Source: Chloroflexota bacterium
GTDB lineage: Bacteria; Chloroflexota; Anaerolineae; UBA4142
Reading direction: 5' to 3'
Length of the DNA stretch: 53,607 nucleotides
Assembly: GCA_016219275.1 (NCBI GenBank)
Contig: JACRBM010000075.1
Location: 1 to 53,607 of the forward strand
Positions 30,512 through 37,842 of this stretch are shown in pieces (within the stretch, counting starts at the first letter, position 1; each line of letters opens with the position of its first letter). Position numbers and translations under genes: made by a program. The notes beneath the pieces were generated by a model that made no database searches, was not told the origin of the DNA, and saw nothing but the letters and a program-made list of their open reading frames with translations.

Positions 30512-31156
30512 TTGGAATCCTCAAACGAAACACAGTCCAGTTTTGTCAATTTCGATTCACTGCCTCCGCCGGAGCAACTCCCGCCGCCCGAACAACTGCT
30601 CCCGCCGGCGAAACCCTCCGCGTGGGCAGGCATCCGCTCGGCGGTGCGCGAGTTGGTCGAAACGTTGGTTTTGACGCTCGTTATTTTTTTGCTGATTCGA
30701 TTCGCGGTGCAGAACTTTCGCATCGAAGGATTCAGCATGGAGCCGAATTTTCACGATGGGCAATTCATCCTCGTGAACAAAGTCGAGTACATGATCAAGT
30801 TGCCCGAGCGCGGCGACGTGGTCGTGCTGATCCCGCCGACGAGCGCGAATCGCGATTTCATCAAACGCGTCATTGGCTTGCCGGGCGATCAAGTGCAAAT
30901 CACCGACGGTAAAGTGTACATCAACGGCAAGCAATTGGATGAACCGTATCCGCTCAATCCTGGGTCGTACACGACCGGCGCGCAGACGATTGCGCCCGAA
31001 GAATATTTCGTGCTCGGCGACAACCGCAACAATTCGAGCGACTCGCACGCGTGGGGCACCGTGTCTGCCAAGAAAATTGTGGGCAAGGTCTGGGCGACGT
31101 ACTGGCCCCCCCAGATGATGGGTTTTGTGCCGGATTATTCTTACGCCTCAAAATAA
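30512..31156 (+). CDS. lepB: Signal peptidase I
   Basis: A 214-residue type I signal peptidase. An N-terminal tail of about 35 residues is Pro/Glu/Gln-rich with a tandem P-P-P-E-Q-L repeat. A membrane helix spans about 49-67. The catalytic Ser is in IEGFSMEP (about residue 75), the catalytic Lys in KRVIGLPGD (about 118), and the family box GDNRNNSSDSHAWG is near 171-184. The start is TTG with AAGGAAG upstream. It lies 6 bases before the RpiB-like gene, so the two may share a transcript, although their functions are unrelated. Confidence 0.93.
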   Translation: MESSNETQSSFVNFDSLPPPEQLPPPEQLLPPAKPSAWAGIRSAVRELVETLVLTLVIFLLIRFAVQNFRIEGFSMEPNFHDGQFILVNKVEYMIKLPERGDVVVLIPPTSANRDFIKRVIGLPGDQVQITDGKVYINGKQLDEPYPLNPGSYTTGAQTIAPEEYFVLGDNRNNSSDSHAWGTVSAKKIVGKVWATYWPPQMMGFVPDYSYASK

Positions 31157-31162
31157 ATCCCC

Positions 31163-31717
31163 GTGAAACCAAACGATGACGAAATCCGCCTGATGGTGCA
31201 ACAAGTGGTCGAGCGCGTGCTGGCTGAAAAACGCGCGACCACACCGAGCGCGTCCGCTTTATCAAAAACGGTCGCGCTCGGCGCAGACCATGGCGGATTC
31301 GCGATGAAGCAAGACCTGAGCAAGTACCTCGTCGAACTCGGGTACGCGGTCAACGACTGCGGTGCGTTTTCGACCGACCCCGTGGATTATCCTGACATTG
31401 CGTACGCGGTCGCAAAACTCGTGAGCGATGGCGCGGCGGCGCGCGGCATCATTATTGACGGCGCGGGCATTGGCTCCGCAATGGTCGCGAACAAGGTGCC
31501 GGGCGTGCGCGCCGCGTTATGCTACGATCTTTCGACGGCGCGCAACGCGCGCGAGCACAATGACGCGAATGTATTGACGCTCGGCGCGCGCTTGATCGGG
31601 GCAGGACTCGCGCGCGATATTGTAAAAGCGTTTCTCGAAACCGAGTGTACGGAAGAGCGGCACAAGAAACGCGTCGCGAAGATTATGGATGTGGAGCGAC
31701 GGTACTTGAAGAAATGA
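31163..31717 (+). CDS. RpiB/LacAB-family sugar-phosphate isomerase-like protein with N-terminal helix
   Basis: A 184-residue protein. Residues 36-184 are an RpiB fold: ALGADHGGFAMK near 38-49, the anion hole D-G-A-G-I-G-S-A at 99-106, A-N-K-V-P-G-V-R-A near 109-117 and R-E-H-N-D-A-N-V near 129-136. The usual catalytic Cys before G-T-G-I-G is Asp99 here. Residues 1-24, D-D-E-I-R-L-M-V-Q-Q-V-V-E-R-V-L, form an amphipathic helix followed by a Thr/Ser/Ala-rich linker. This is the form of the encapsulation peptides that target enzymes into bacterial microcompartments. The start is GTG. The next gene, a DeoC aldolase, has a similar head. No shell protein is in the window. Ribose-5-phosphate isomerase activity is likely but unproven given the Asp. 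Confidence 0.82.
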   Translation: MKPNDDEIRLMVQQVVERVLAEKRATTPSASALSKTVALGADHGGFAMKQDLSKYLVELGYAVNDCGAFSTDPVDYPDIAYAVAKLVSDGAAARGIIIDGAGIGSAMVANKVPGVRAALCYDLSTARNAREHNDANVLTLGARLIGAGLARDIVKAFLETECTEERHKKRVAKIMDVERRYLKK

Positions 31718-31778
31718 CGGAGGACGGAAGACGAATGACGGATGAGATTCCGTCCTCCGTCTTCCGTCTTCCATCAAA
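31715..31778. repeat. Word-repeat palindrome (GACGGAGGACGGAAG type)
   Basis: Plus-strand GACGGAGGACGGAAGACG words and the complement CGTCCTCCGTCTTCC, starting at the RpiB-like stop and ending before the DeoC ribosome site. Confidence 0.7.
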
Positions 31779-31787
31779 GGGTTTGCT

Positions 31788-32681
31788 ATGCCAACCAACG
31801 AATCCCAAGTTCAAGAAATCACGCGCGCGATTGTCGACGCGCTGACCAAGTATGCGGTGCCGCTGTCGGGCATTGCCGAGGGACACGCGTGCTCTGATTG
31901 CCAGACGTGCGCGCAGAAATGCCCGGAGCGCGTGCGCGAAATGATGAACGCGGGCGCGACGCGTATTACCGCGCGGATGGGAGTGACGGCTGTGCCGAAG
32001 GACATTACGAAATTCATTGATCACACATTGTTGAAACCCGAAGCGACGCCGAGCGAGATTGACAAGCTGTGCAAGGAAGCGGCGGAGTATCACTTTGCCG
32101 CCGTGTGCGTCAATCCGCCGTTCGTCAAACAGTGCGCGCAAATTCTGCGCGGCGCCGATGTCGCGGTCGCGGCGGTCGTCGGCTTTCCGCTCGGCGCGCA
32201 CACGACCGAGACCAAGGTGTTCGAGACCAAGCAAGCCGTCGCGGACGGCGCGAGCGAAATTGATATGGTCATCAACATCGGCGCGCTCAAAGCCAAGCAG
32301 TACGACTTGGTGCGCGACGATATTCGCGGCATCGCCGAGGCGGCGCACGCTGGGAACGCGATTCTCAAAGTCATCATCGAAGCCGCGCTGTTGACCGACG
32401 ACGAAAAAGTGCGCTCATGCGAACTCGCGAAAGAGGCGGGCGCGGATTTCGTCAAGACTTCGACCGGGTTTGGTCCGGGCGGCGCGACCGCGCACGATGT
32501 CGCGCTCATGTCGCGCACGGTCGCGGGCGAACTCGGAGTGAAAGCGGCGGGCGGCATTCGGAATCTCGAACAGGCGCAAGCGATGATCCAAGCCGGCGCG
32601 ACGCGCATCGGCGCAAGCGCGGGCGTCGCGATTGTCAAACAGTCGCGCGGCGAAAAGGTCGAAGCCAAGACCAAGTATTGA
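31788..32681 (+). CDS. deoC: Deoxyribose-phosphate aldolase with N-terminal helix and [4Fe-4S]-like motif
   Basis: A 297-residue protein. Residues about 74-290 form a DeoC TIM barrel, with the Schiff-base lysine in [16 protein letters not shown] (about residue 225), the second Lys in [10 protein letters not shown] (about 195) and the third in GVKAAGGIR (about 254). DeoC cleaves deoxyribose-5-phosphate to glyceraldehyde-3-phosphate and acetaldehyde. The N-terminal 70 residues are extra: a helix [13 protein letters not shown] (10-22) like a microcompartment-targeting peptide, then C35-x2-C38-x2-C41-x3-C45-P, the spacing of a ferredoxin [4Fe-4S] site. That could also be a zinc site. The neighbour upstream, RpiB-like, has a similar N-terminal helix. 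Confidence 0.9.
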   Translation: MPTNESQVQEITRAIVDALTKYAVPLSGIAEGHACSDCQTCAQKCPERVREMMNAGATRITARMGVTAVPKDITKFIDHTLLKPEATPSEIDKLCKEAAEYHFAAVCVNPPFVKQCAQILRGADVAVAAVVGFPLGAHTTETKVFETKQAVADGASEIDMVINIGALKAKQYDLVRDDIRGIAEAAHAGNAILKVIIEAALLTDDEKVRSCELAKEAGADFVKTSTGFGPGGATAHDVALMSRTVAGELGVKAAGGIRNLEQAQAMIQAGATRIGASAGVAIVKQSRGEKVEAKTKY

Positions 32682-32783
32682 GTGGGCAGTAGATCGCGGT
32701 CGGCAGGCAGTGGGACAGTGAGACAGTAGCGAACGGACGCAGTTCCGTTCGTTTTGACATAGAGACAGGGAGACACGGCGAGA

Positions 32784-33161
32784 ATGAATCGCATTCAAAT
32801 CATGGCAGGCGACGTGACCGCGTTCGCTGAGTTGAATGACTCGCCGACCGCGCGCGCGATTTGGGACGCATTGCCGATCCAGGCGCGCGCGAACGCCTGG
32901 GGCGATGAAATCTATTTTGCGATTCCGGTGAAACGCGGACAAGAAGCGGATGCGCGTGACGTGGTGGCGATGGGCGAACTGGGATACTGGGTGCCGGGTC
33001 ACGCGTTTTGCATTTTCTTTGGGCGCACGCCGGCAAGTCGCGGCGACGAGATCCGCGCGGCAAGCCCGGTGAACATCATCGGTCAAGTCGTGGGCGATGC
33101 GCGCGTCTTCAAGAAAGTAAAGGATGGCGCGGCGATCATGTTGAGTGCGGTGGAAGGATAG
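32784..33161 (+). CDS. TM1367-type cyclophilin-like protein
   Basis: A 125-residue all-beta protein that matches the cyclophilin-like fold family of Thermotoga TM1367 by its A-W-G-D-E-I-Y-F-A-I-P-V (about 39-50), G-E-L-G-Y-W-V-P-G (about 64-72), F-C-I-F-F-G-R-T-P (about 75-83) and A-S-P-V-N-I-I-G (about 94-101) blocks. The cyclophilin prolyl-isomerase residues are not conserved in this family, and no function is established. It follows deoC after about 100 bases of repeated ACAGTG-like words and may be in the same transcript. Confidence 0.85.
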   Translation: MNRIQIMAGDVTAFAELNDSPTARAIWDALPIQARANAWGDEIYFAIPVKRGQEADARDVVAMGELGYWVPGHAFCIFFGRTPASRGDEIRAASPVNIIGQVVGDARVFKKVKDGAAIMLSAVEG

Positions 33162-33173
33162 CCATTCTGTTTT

Positions 33174-33254
33174 TGTCATTTCGACGAGCGCTTTTTGCGA
33201 GGAGAAATCTCGCGCGATAATGAGGAGAGATTTCTCGCTGCGCTCGAAATGACA
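33174..33254. repeat. TGTCATTTCGA palindrome, copy 3
   Basis: Full copy with ends TGTCATTTCGACGAGCG and CGCTCGAAATGACA, first of a tandem array with a period of about 93 bases. The region 33162-33479 holds only these repeats. Confidence 0.9.
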
Positions 33255-33266
33255 GTTCCTCGTCGT

Positions 33267-33348
33267 TGTCATTTCGACGAACGTTTCTTGTGAGGAGAAA
33301 TCTCGCGTGATGCTGGGAGAGCGATTTCTCGCTGTGCGCGAAATGACA
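33267..33348. repeat. TGTCATTTCGA palindrome, copy 4
   Basis: Full copy; the right end reads GTGCGCGAAATGACA instead of TGCGCTCGAAATGACA. It is separated from copies 3 and 5 by 12-base spacers. Confidence 0.9.
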
Positions 33349-33360
33349 GTTTTTTGTCGT

Positions 33361-33442
33361 TGTCATTTCGACGAGCGCATTTTGCGAGGAGAAATCTCGC
33401 GTGATGCTGGGAGAGCGATTTCTCGCTGCGCTCAAAATGACA
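33361..33442. repeat. TGTCATTTCGA palindrome, copy 5 (left of GIY-YIG gene)
   Basis: Full copy ending CTCAAAATGACA, nearly identical to copy 4 in its core. Its end is 38 bases before the GIY-YIG start codon. Confidence 0.9.
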
Positions 33443-33479
33443 AAGAGTATTTGGTTCGTTTGAGGGAATGTTTGCCGTG

Positions 33480-33767
33480 ATGAGAAATTACTATGTCTAC
33501 ATCATGACCAACAAGTCGCGGACGCTCTACGTTGGAATGACCAACAATTTGGAACGCCGTGTTTACGAGTACAAACACAAACTGATTGAAGGTTTTACCA
33601 GTCGTTACAATATCACGCAATTGGTTTACCATGAAGTTTACTCTGATGTGCGTGAAACGATTGCGCGTGAAAAGCAAGTAAAGGACTGGCGGCGCGAGAA
33701 AAAGATTGCGTTGGTTGAATCACTGAATCCAACTTGGCGTGACCTGTCTGAAGACTGGGCAAGGTGA
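33480..33767 (+). CDS. GIY-YIG nuclease domain protein (UPF0213/UvrC-like, solo)
   Basis: A 95-residue solo GIY-YIG domain. The Y-V-Y-I motif is at residues 5-8, T-L-Y-V-G-M-T at 15-21 (the YIG half), catalytic Arg in L-E-R-R-V-Y near 25-29, and the metal Glu in the C-terminal half (near 62). The family fold is a single-domain endonuclease; members are widespread, and biological roles are mostly unknown. The ATG at 33480 gives the usual start; another ATG lies 4 codons upstream. The stop codon lies at the edge of the repeat half-copy that follows, and full copies flank it on both sides. That placement suggests that the gene and the repeats travelled together. Confidence 0.85.
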   Translation: MRNYYVYIMTNKSRTLYVGMTNNLERRVYEYKHKLIEGFTSRYNITQLVYHEVYSDVRETIAREKQVKDWRREKKIALVESLNPTWRDLSEDWAR

Positions 33768-33793
33768 GATTTCTCGCTGCGCTCGAAATGACA
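33766..33793. repeat. TGTCATTTCGA palindrome, right half-copy
   Basis: Only the right arm (GAGATTTCTCGCTGCGCTCG plus AAATGACA) is present, starting at the GIY-YIG stop codon. It is consistent with a gene inserted into, or carried with, one repeat. Confidence 0.8.
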
Positions 33794-33805
33794 GTGGTTG
33801 GGTTT

Positions 33806-33884
33806 TGTCATTTCGAGGGAGCGGAGCGACTGAGAAATCGCGCGTGATAGTGGGGAGCGATTTCTCGCTGTGCGCGAGATGACA
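33806..33884. repeat. TGTCATTTCGA palindrome, copy 6 (variant)
   Basis: Left arm variant (TTTCGAGGGAGCGGAGCGAC) with a right arm ending GCGCGAGATGACA. Bases 33768-34021 hold only repeats. Confidence 0.8.
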
Positions 33885-33896
33885 GTTTTTCGTCGT

Positions 33897-33978
33897 TGTC
33901 ATTTCGACGAGCGCATTTCGCGAGGAGAAATCTCGCGCGATGCTGGGAGAGCGATTTCTCGCTGTGCGCGAAATGAAA
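33897..33978. repeat. TGTCATTTCGA palindrome, copy 7
   Basis: Full copy ending GCGCGAAATGAAA, last of the array, 43 bases before the restriction-modification gene. Confidence 0.85.
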
Positions 33979-34021
33979 GTTGGGCAACTTGTACCAAACC
34001 CTGTGAATAGGAAAAACCGAG

Positions 34022-36256
34022 ATGACCGACACCACACCCGCACGAAAAAAATTCGAAAGCGAACTAGCGGTGCTGGTCGAACGTTTTGACAAGCAATCTG
34101 CCGATTACAAGCGCACCGATTACCTCGAATCGCAAGCGCGGATTGATTTCATTGATCCGTTCTTTGAAGCGTTGGGCTGGGATGTGCGCAACACCCAGGG
34201 TTTGTCTGTGCGCGAGCGCGATGTCATCGTCGAGAGTGGACAAACGAGCGGTCGTCCCGATTACAATTTCCGGATGAACGGGTTGACCCAGTTTTTTGTC
34301 GAAGCCAAAGCGCCGCGCGTGCCGCTTGAAGCGAGCCGTGTGGTTCTCCAAGCCAAGAAATACGCGTTCAACGAAACCAGCCAATTGGTTCTACTTGCCG
34401 CGACAACGGACTTTGAAGAGTTCCGTTTGTACGAGGTGCGCGATATTTCTTATCTCCGGCGCGTGAACAAGGGTTTGATTTTTGCGTATCGTTATGACGA
34501 GTACCTAACGTCCAAGGCGTTGGATGATTTGTGGAAACTGTCGCGCGAATCTGTCGCCGCGGGCAGTCTCAATGTGCTGATTGCGCCGACCACGCGCCGT
34601 TCCCAACGCATTCCACTCGACCAACAATTTTTGGCTGATCTAGTGGGCTGGCGCGAAAAATTGGCGAAAGCTATTTACAAAGCGCATCCGGATTTAGAGG
34701 CGGACGACCTCAACAGTGTTGTGCAAGTGTTCCTCGACCGTTTGATTTTTATTCGCGTCGCCGAAGATCGCGGCGTGCTTCCTCAGGGTCAACTCCTCGA
34801 TATTGCACGGCATTGGTCGCAGGCGGAACAGTCCAAGCCCATCGTCGCCGAACTCATCCCCTTGTTTCGCGTTGTCAATCAACAACTGAATGGCGAAATT
34901 TTCAAACCGCACAAATGCGAAGACCTCAAATGGGATTCGGCGATTGTCGCGGAAATCATTGACGAAGGTTTGGAGCCATACAACTTTGCTCAAATCGGCG
35001 TCGAATTGCTCGGCTCGATTTACGAACGCTATCTCGGCAAGACGATTCGTGTGACCGAGACACGCGCGATGATCGAGGACAAGCCCGCCGTGCGGAAAGC
35101 GGGCGGCGTTTACTACACGCCCAAGTACATTGTGGATTACATCGTCGCGCAAACGGTAGGCAAACTGATCGAAGGCAAGACGCCGAAGCAAATCGAGAAA
35201 TTGAGAATACTCGATCCCGCGTGTGGTTCGGGTTCGTTCTTGCTCGGCGCGTACCAAACCCTGCTCGATTATCACACACGCTATTTCGCCGAACGCGCGG
35301 AACGACGCGGCGGCGGATCGCCGCATCAAGCGCGTTTGCTGCGCGAGCCGCGCGCCGAGTACGGCGAGTTTCGGTTATCGCTCGAACAGAAATCTCAAAT
35401 TCTAAGCGACCATATCTTTGGCGTGGACATTGACCCGCAAGCCGTCGAGATTACGATGATGAGTTTGTACATCAAAATGTTGGAGGGCGAACGCGGCGCG
35501 ATTACCGGGCAAGGTGTTTTGCCCCGTTTGCGCGACAACATCAAGTGTGGCAACTCGTTGATTGGGTACGACATTGGCGACCTGGACGCCAAAGAAAAAC
35601 GACGCATCAACCCGTTCGATTGGCGCAGCCAGAGCGAGGGCTTTGGCGCGATTATGGACGCGGGCGGATTTGACGCGGTGATTGGTAATCCGCCGTATGG
35701 GGCGTATTTGTACGAGACGGAAAAAGAATATCTGAATTCCGCGTATCAATGTCAAAGCTACCAACTCGATAGTTACCTTTTGTTCTTGGAAAAATCGGTC
35801 AGAGATTTGGTCAAGCGCGGCGGATTTTGGGGGATGATTGTTCCCAATCCTTGGCTTACGAATGTGTTACAAGGGAACATCCGGAAATTTGTAATCGAAA
35901 ACACGCGCATCGTAGAAATTGTTCACTTTCGATTTCCCGTGTTCCATCAGGTCACGGTAGACACGGAAATCGTCGTACTGCAGACCGGCAATCCGAAGGG
36001 CTGGCAATCTGTTGCGACGATTGTTGAATCGCTAGACGCGTTTGAGGCGGGCTTGAGCCGGGATGGGATCCAGCATATCCGCCACAATCAAGACGGGTGG
36101 CGCGAATCAGCGGAACAAGTCATCAATATTTTTCTTGGATCGGCAGAGAAATCACTCGCCCGCAAATGCGCGCGCCTTGGCACTGTGCTAGATACGCTTT
36201 GTGAAATCAACGTGGGCATCAAGCCGTACCAAGTGGGCAAGGGCAATCCACCATAA
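34022..36256 (+). CDS. Type IIG restriction-modification enzyme, N-terminal part (interrupted gene)
   Basis: A 744-residue piece of a larger single-chain restriction/methyltransferase. An N-terminal nuclease domain has a P-D-x(n)-E-A-K site, with GRPDYNF near 80 and FFVEAKAP near 92-99. The adenine-specific methyltransferase has motif I DPACGSGSF near 399-407 and the catalytic NPPY near 560-563. After that begins a TaqI-like target-recognition segment, but the frame ends at TAA 36254-36256. Reading on past the TAA in the same frame continues the domain (T-R-Q-V-V-E-E-R-I-Y-D-S), so the stop looks like a CAA-to-TAA change. Without the recognition domain this part alone is not expected to be specific. 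Cleavage would normally follow sequence-specific binding by the full chain. Confidence 0.85.
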   Translation: MTDTTPARKKFESELAVLVERFDKQSADYKRTDYLESQARIDFIDPFFEALGWDVRNTQGLSVRERDVIVESGQTSGRPDYNFRMNGLTQFFVEAKAPRVPLEASRVVLQAKKYAFNETSQLVLLAATTDFEEFRLYEVRDISYLRRVNKGLIFAYRYDEYLTSKALDDLWKLSRESVAAGSLNVLIAPTTRRSQRIPLDQQFLADLVGWREKLAKAIYKAHPDLEADDLNSVVQVFLDRLIFIRVAEDRGVLPQGQLLDIARHWSQAEQSKPIVAELIPLFRVVNQQLNGEIFKPHKCEDLKWDSAIVAEIIDEGLEPYNFAQIGVELLGSIYERYLGKTIRVTETRAMIEDKPAVRKAGGVYYTPKYIVDYIVAQTVGKLIEGKTPKQIEKLRILDPACGSGSFLLGAYQTLLDYHTRYFAERAERRGGGSPHQARLLREPRAEYGEFRLSLEQKSQILSDHIFGVDIDPQAVEITMMSLYIKMLEGERGAITGQGVLPRLRDNIKCGNSLIGYDIGDLDAKEKRRINPFDWRSQSEGFGAIMDAGGFDAVIGNPPYGAYLYETEKEYLNSAYQCQSYQLDSYLLFLEKSVRDLVKRGGFWGMIVPNPWLTNVLQGNIRKFVIENTRIVEIVHFRFPVFHQVTVDTEIVVLQTGNPKGWQSVATIVESLDAFEAGLSRDGIQHIRHNQDGWRESAEQVINIFLGSAEKSLARKCARLGTVLDTLCEINVGIKPYQVGKGNPP

Positions 36257-36301
36257 ACACGTCAGGTTGTCGAAGAAAGAATTTACGATAGCAATCGTCA
36301 G

Positions 36302-36898
36302 GTGAGTAGATTGTATCGCCGGTATCTCAGAGGCAGTGACATTGGGCGATACAAGATTGAGCCGCTTGAGCCGCGCTTTTTGAAATATGGAGCGTGGTTG
36401 GCTGAACCACGCCCCTCCGCGAACTTCGACGCGCCTGAAAAAATCGTGATGCGCCAGACGGGCGATAGCATCGTTGCAACTTTGGACACAGCGCAGAATT
36501 TGTGTTTGAACAACATGCACGTTCTGGTCCCCATCCAAGAAGAGCCGCCTCTCCGCTACATTCTCGGCGTGTTGAATTCGCGGCTGACGAATTGGTATTA
36601 CCACACGCTGAACCCTGAAGTTGGAGAAGCGCTTGCCGAAGTTAAAAAGACCAATGTTGCGCGTTTGCCCATTTTCATTCCCGCCGACCAATCGCGCCAC
36701 GATAAAATGGTCGCGCTCGTGGACAAGCTGCTCGACCTGCACAAGCAAAAGCAATCTGCCAAAAGCGACACGATGCGCGAACGCATCGAACGCGAAATCA
36801 ATGTGACGGATGAACAGATTGACGCGTTAGTGTATGAGTTGTACGGACTGACGAAAGAGGAGATCAAAATCATCGAAGCGGACAAGGAGATGAGGTGA
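36302..36898 (+). CDS. Type IIG restriction-modification enzyme, C-terminal target-recognition part (interrupted gene)
   Basis: A 198-residue continuation of the upstream gene in the same frame; the first GTG after the TAA is at 36302, with no good ribosome site. It holds the C-terminal half of the recognition domain, with G-S-D-I-G-R-Y near 11-17, V-M-R-Q-T-G-D near 49-55, C-L-N-N-M-H near 66-71 and I-L-G-V-L-N-S near 86-92, then a helical tail rich in Lys/Glu. It could be made as a separate peptide, could be reached by readthrough, or could be dead. The stop codon TGA overlaps the ATG of the next gene, so the transporter may still be coupled to it. Confidence 0.75.
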   Translation: MSRLYRRYLRGSDIGRYKIEPLEPRFLKYGAWLAEPRPSANFDAPEKIVMRQTGDSIVATLDTAQNLCLNNMHVLVPIQEEPPLRYILGVLNSRLTNWYYHTLNPEVGEALAEVKKTNVARLPIFIPADQSRHDKMVALVDKLLDLHKQKQSAKSDTMRERIEREINVTDEQIDALVYELYGLTKEEIKIIEADKEMR

Positions 36899-37842
36899 TG
36901 CCAAGCAAGGGAGCAGAGGAGCAGAGGGGCAAGGGTGAAGAACTGCGTCGCAACAATGCTCCCCTGCGCCCACGCACCCTTGCTCCCCTGCTCCCGTACC
37001 TCGCGCTCGTCCTCGGCGTCACCGCGATGGGCATGTCCGGCATTTTCGTTCGTTGGGCAAACGCGCCGGGCGCGGTCACCGGTTTTTATCGAATGCTAAT
37101 CGCGATTGCCGTGTTCGCGCTGCCGGTCGGTCTGCGCTGGAAACGCGAGTCGCCCTTGTCGGCGCGTCATTTGTGGTTCGCCGTGCTCGGCGGTATTTTC
37201 TTCGCGTTCGATCTCGCGATCTGGAACACGTCGGTGATGATGACCTCGGCGGCGAACGCGACCTTGTTCGGCAACACGTCCGTCATCTGGGTCGCGCTCG
37301 GCGCGCTGATTCTGTTCAAAGAAAAGTTGCGCCCGATTTTTTGGGGCGGCTTGATCCTCGCGTGCATCGGCATCCTGGTCGTCCTGGGTCAAGATTTTCT
37401 CACGCATCCGACGCTCGGCTGGGGCGATACGCTCGCGATGGTCGCAGGTGTGTGGTACGGTTTTTTCTTTCTCGTCGCCGAGCGTGCGCGCGACAAACTC
37501 AGTTCGCTCGTCGCGTGGTGGGTGTCCTCCGCCGCGAGCACGGTTGGGCTGTTCGCGATTTGCCTCGCGCTTGGTTATCCCTTGCTCGGCTATCCGCCCG
37601 AAACGTACTGGAGCATCCTGGGTCTCGCGATTGTCGTCCAGGTGATCAGTTTGCTCTCGGTGAATTACGCGCTTGGACATTTGCCCGCGTCTATTGTCGC
37701 GCCAACGTCGCTCGGTCAGCCGGTCGTCACCGCGATTCTCGCGATCCCCCTCCTGGGTCAATCGCTCGATGGGCTGCAAATTGTCGGCGGGTTGTTGGTG
37801 ATGGCGGGTATCATCATCGTGCATCGGTCGAAAGCGCGATGA
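36898..37842 (+). CDS. EamA/DMT-family transporter, copy 1
   Basis: A 314-residue drug/metabolite transporter with ten predicted helices, two EamA units (about residues 38-165 and 180-310), and typical G-x-x-F-V-R-W-A and L-G-Q-D segments. The N-terminal 32 residues (K-G-A-E-E-Q-R-G-K-G-E-E-L, then P-R-T-L-A-P-L-L) are encoded by a GCAGAGG-type palindrome, not by ordinary transporter sequence. The start ATG overlaps the preceding stop (TGATG), with AAGGAG upstream. It is followed at once by a paralogue that overlaps by ATGA, so both are likely to be translated together. The substrate is unknown. Confidence 0.88.
   Translation: MPSKGAEEQRGKGEELRRNNAPLRPRTLAPLLPYLALVLGVTAMGMSGIFVRWANAPGAVTGFYRMLIAIAVFALPVGLRWKRESPLSARHLWFAVLGGIFFAFDLAIWNTSVMMTSAANATLFGNTSVIWVALGALILFKEKLRPIFWGGLILACIGILVVLGQDFLTHPTLGWGDTLAMVAGVWYGFFFLVAERARDKLSSLVAWWVSSAASTVGLFAICLALGYPLLGYPPETYWSILGLAIVVQVISLLSVNYALGHLPASIVAPTSLGQPVVTAILAIPLLGQSLDGLQIVGGLLVMAGIIIVHRSKAR
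36904..36996. repeat. Word-repeat palindrome inside the EamA coding start
   Basis: GCAGAGGAGCAGAGGGGCAA on the left and GCACCCTTGCTCCCCTGC on the right. It shares words with the intergenic palindrome at 22069-22147 but is translated here. Confidence 0.65.

Noticed and set aside
33174-33978. CRISPR array
   Set aside because: The repeats are about 82 bp palindromes with short, non-unique spacers of 12 bases; no cas gene is near.
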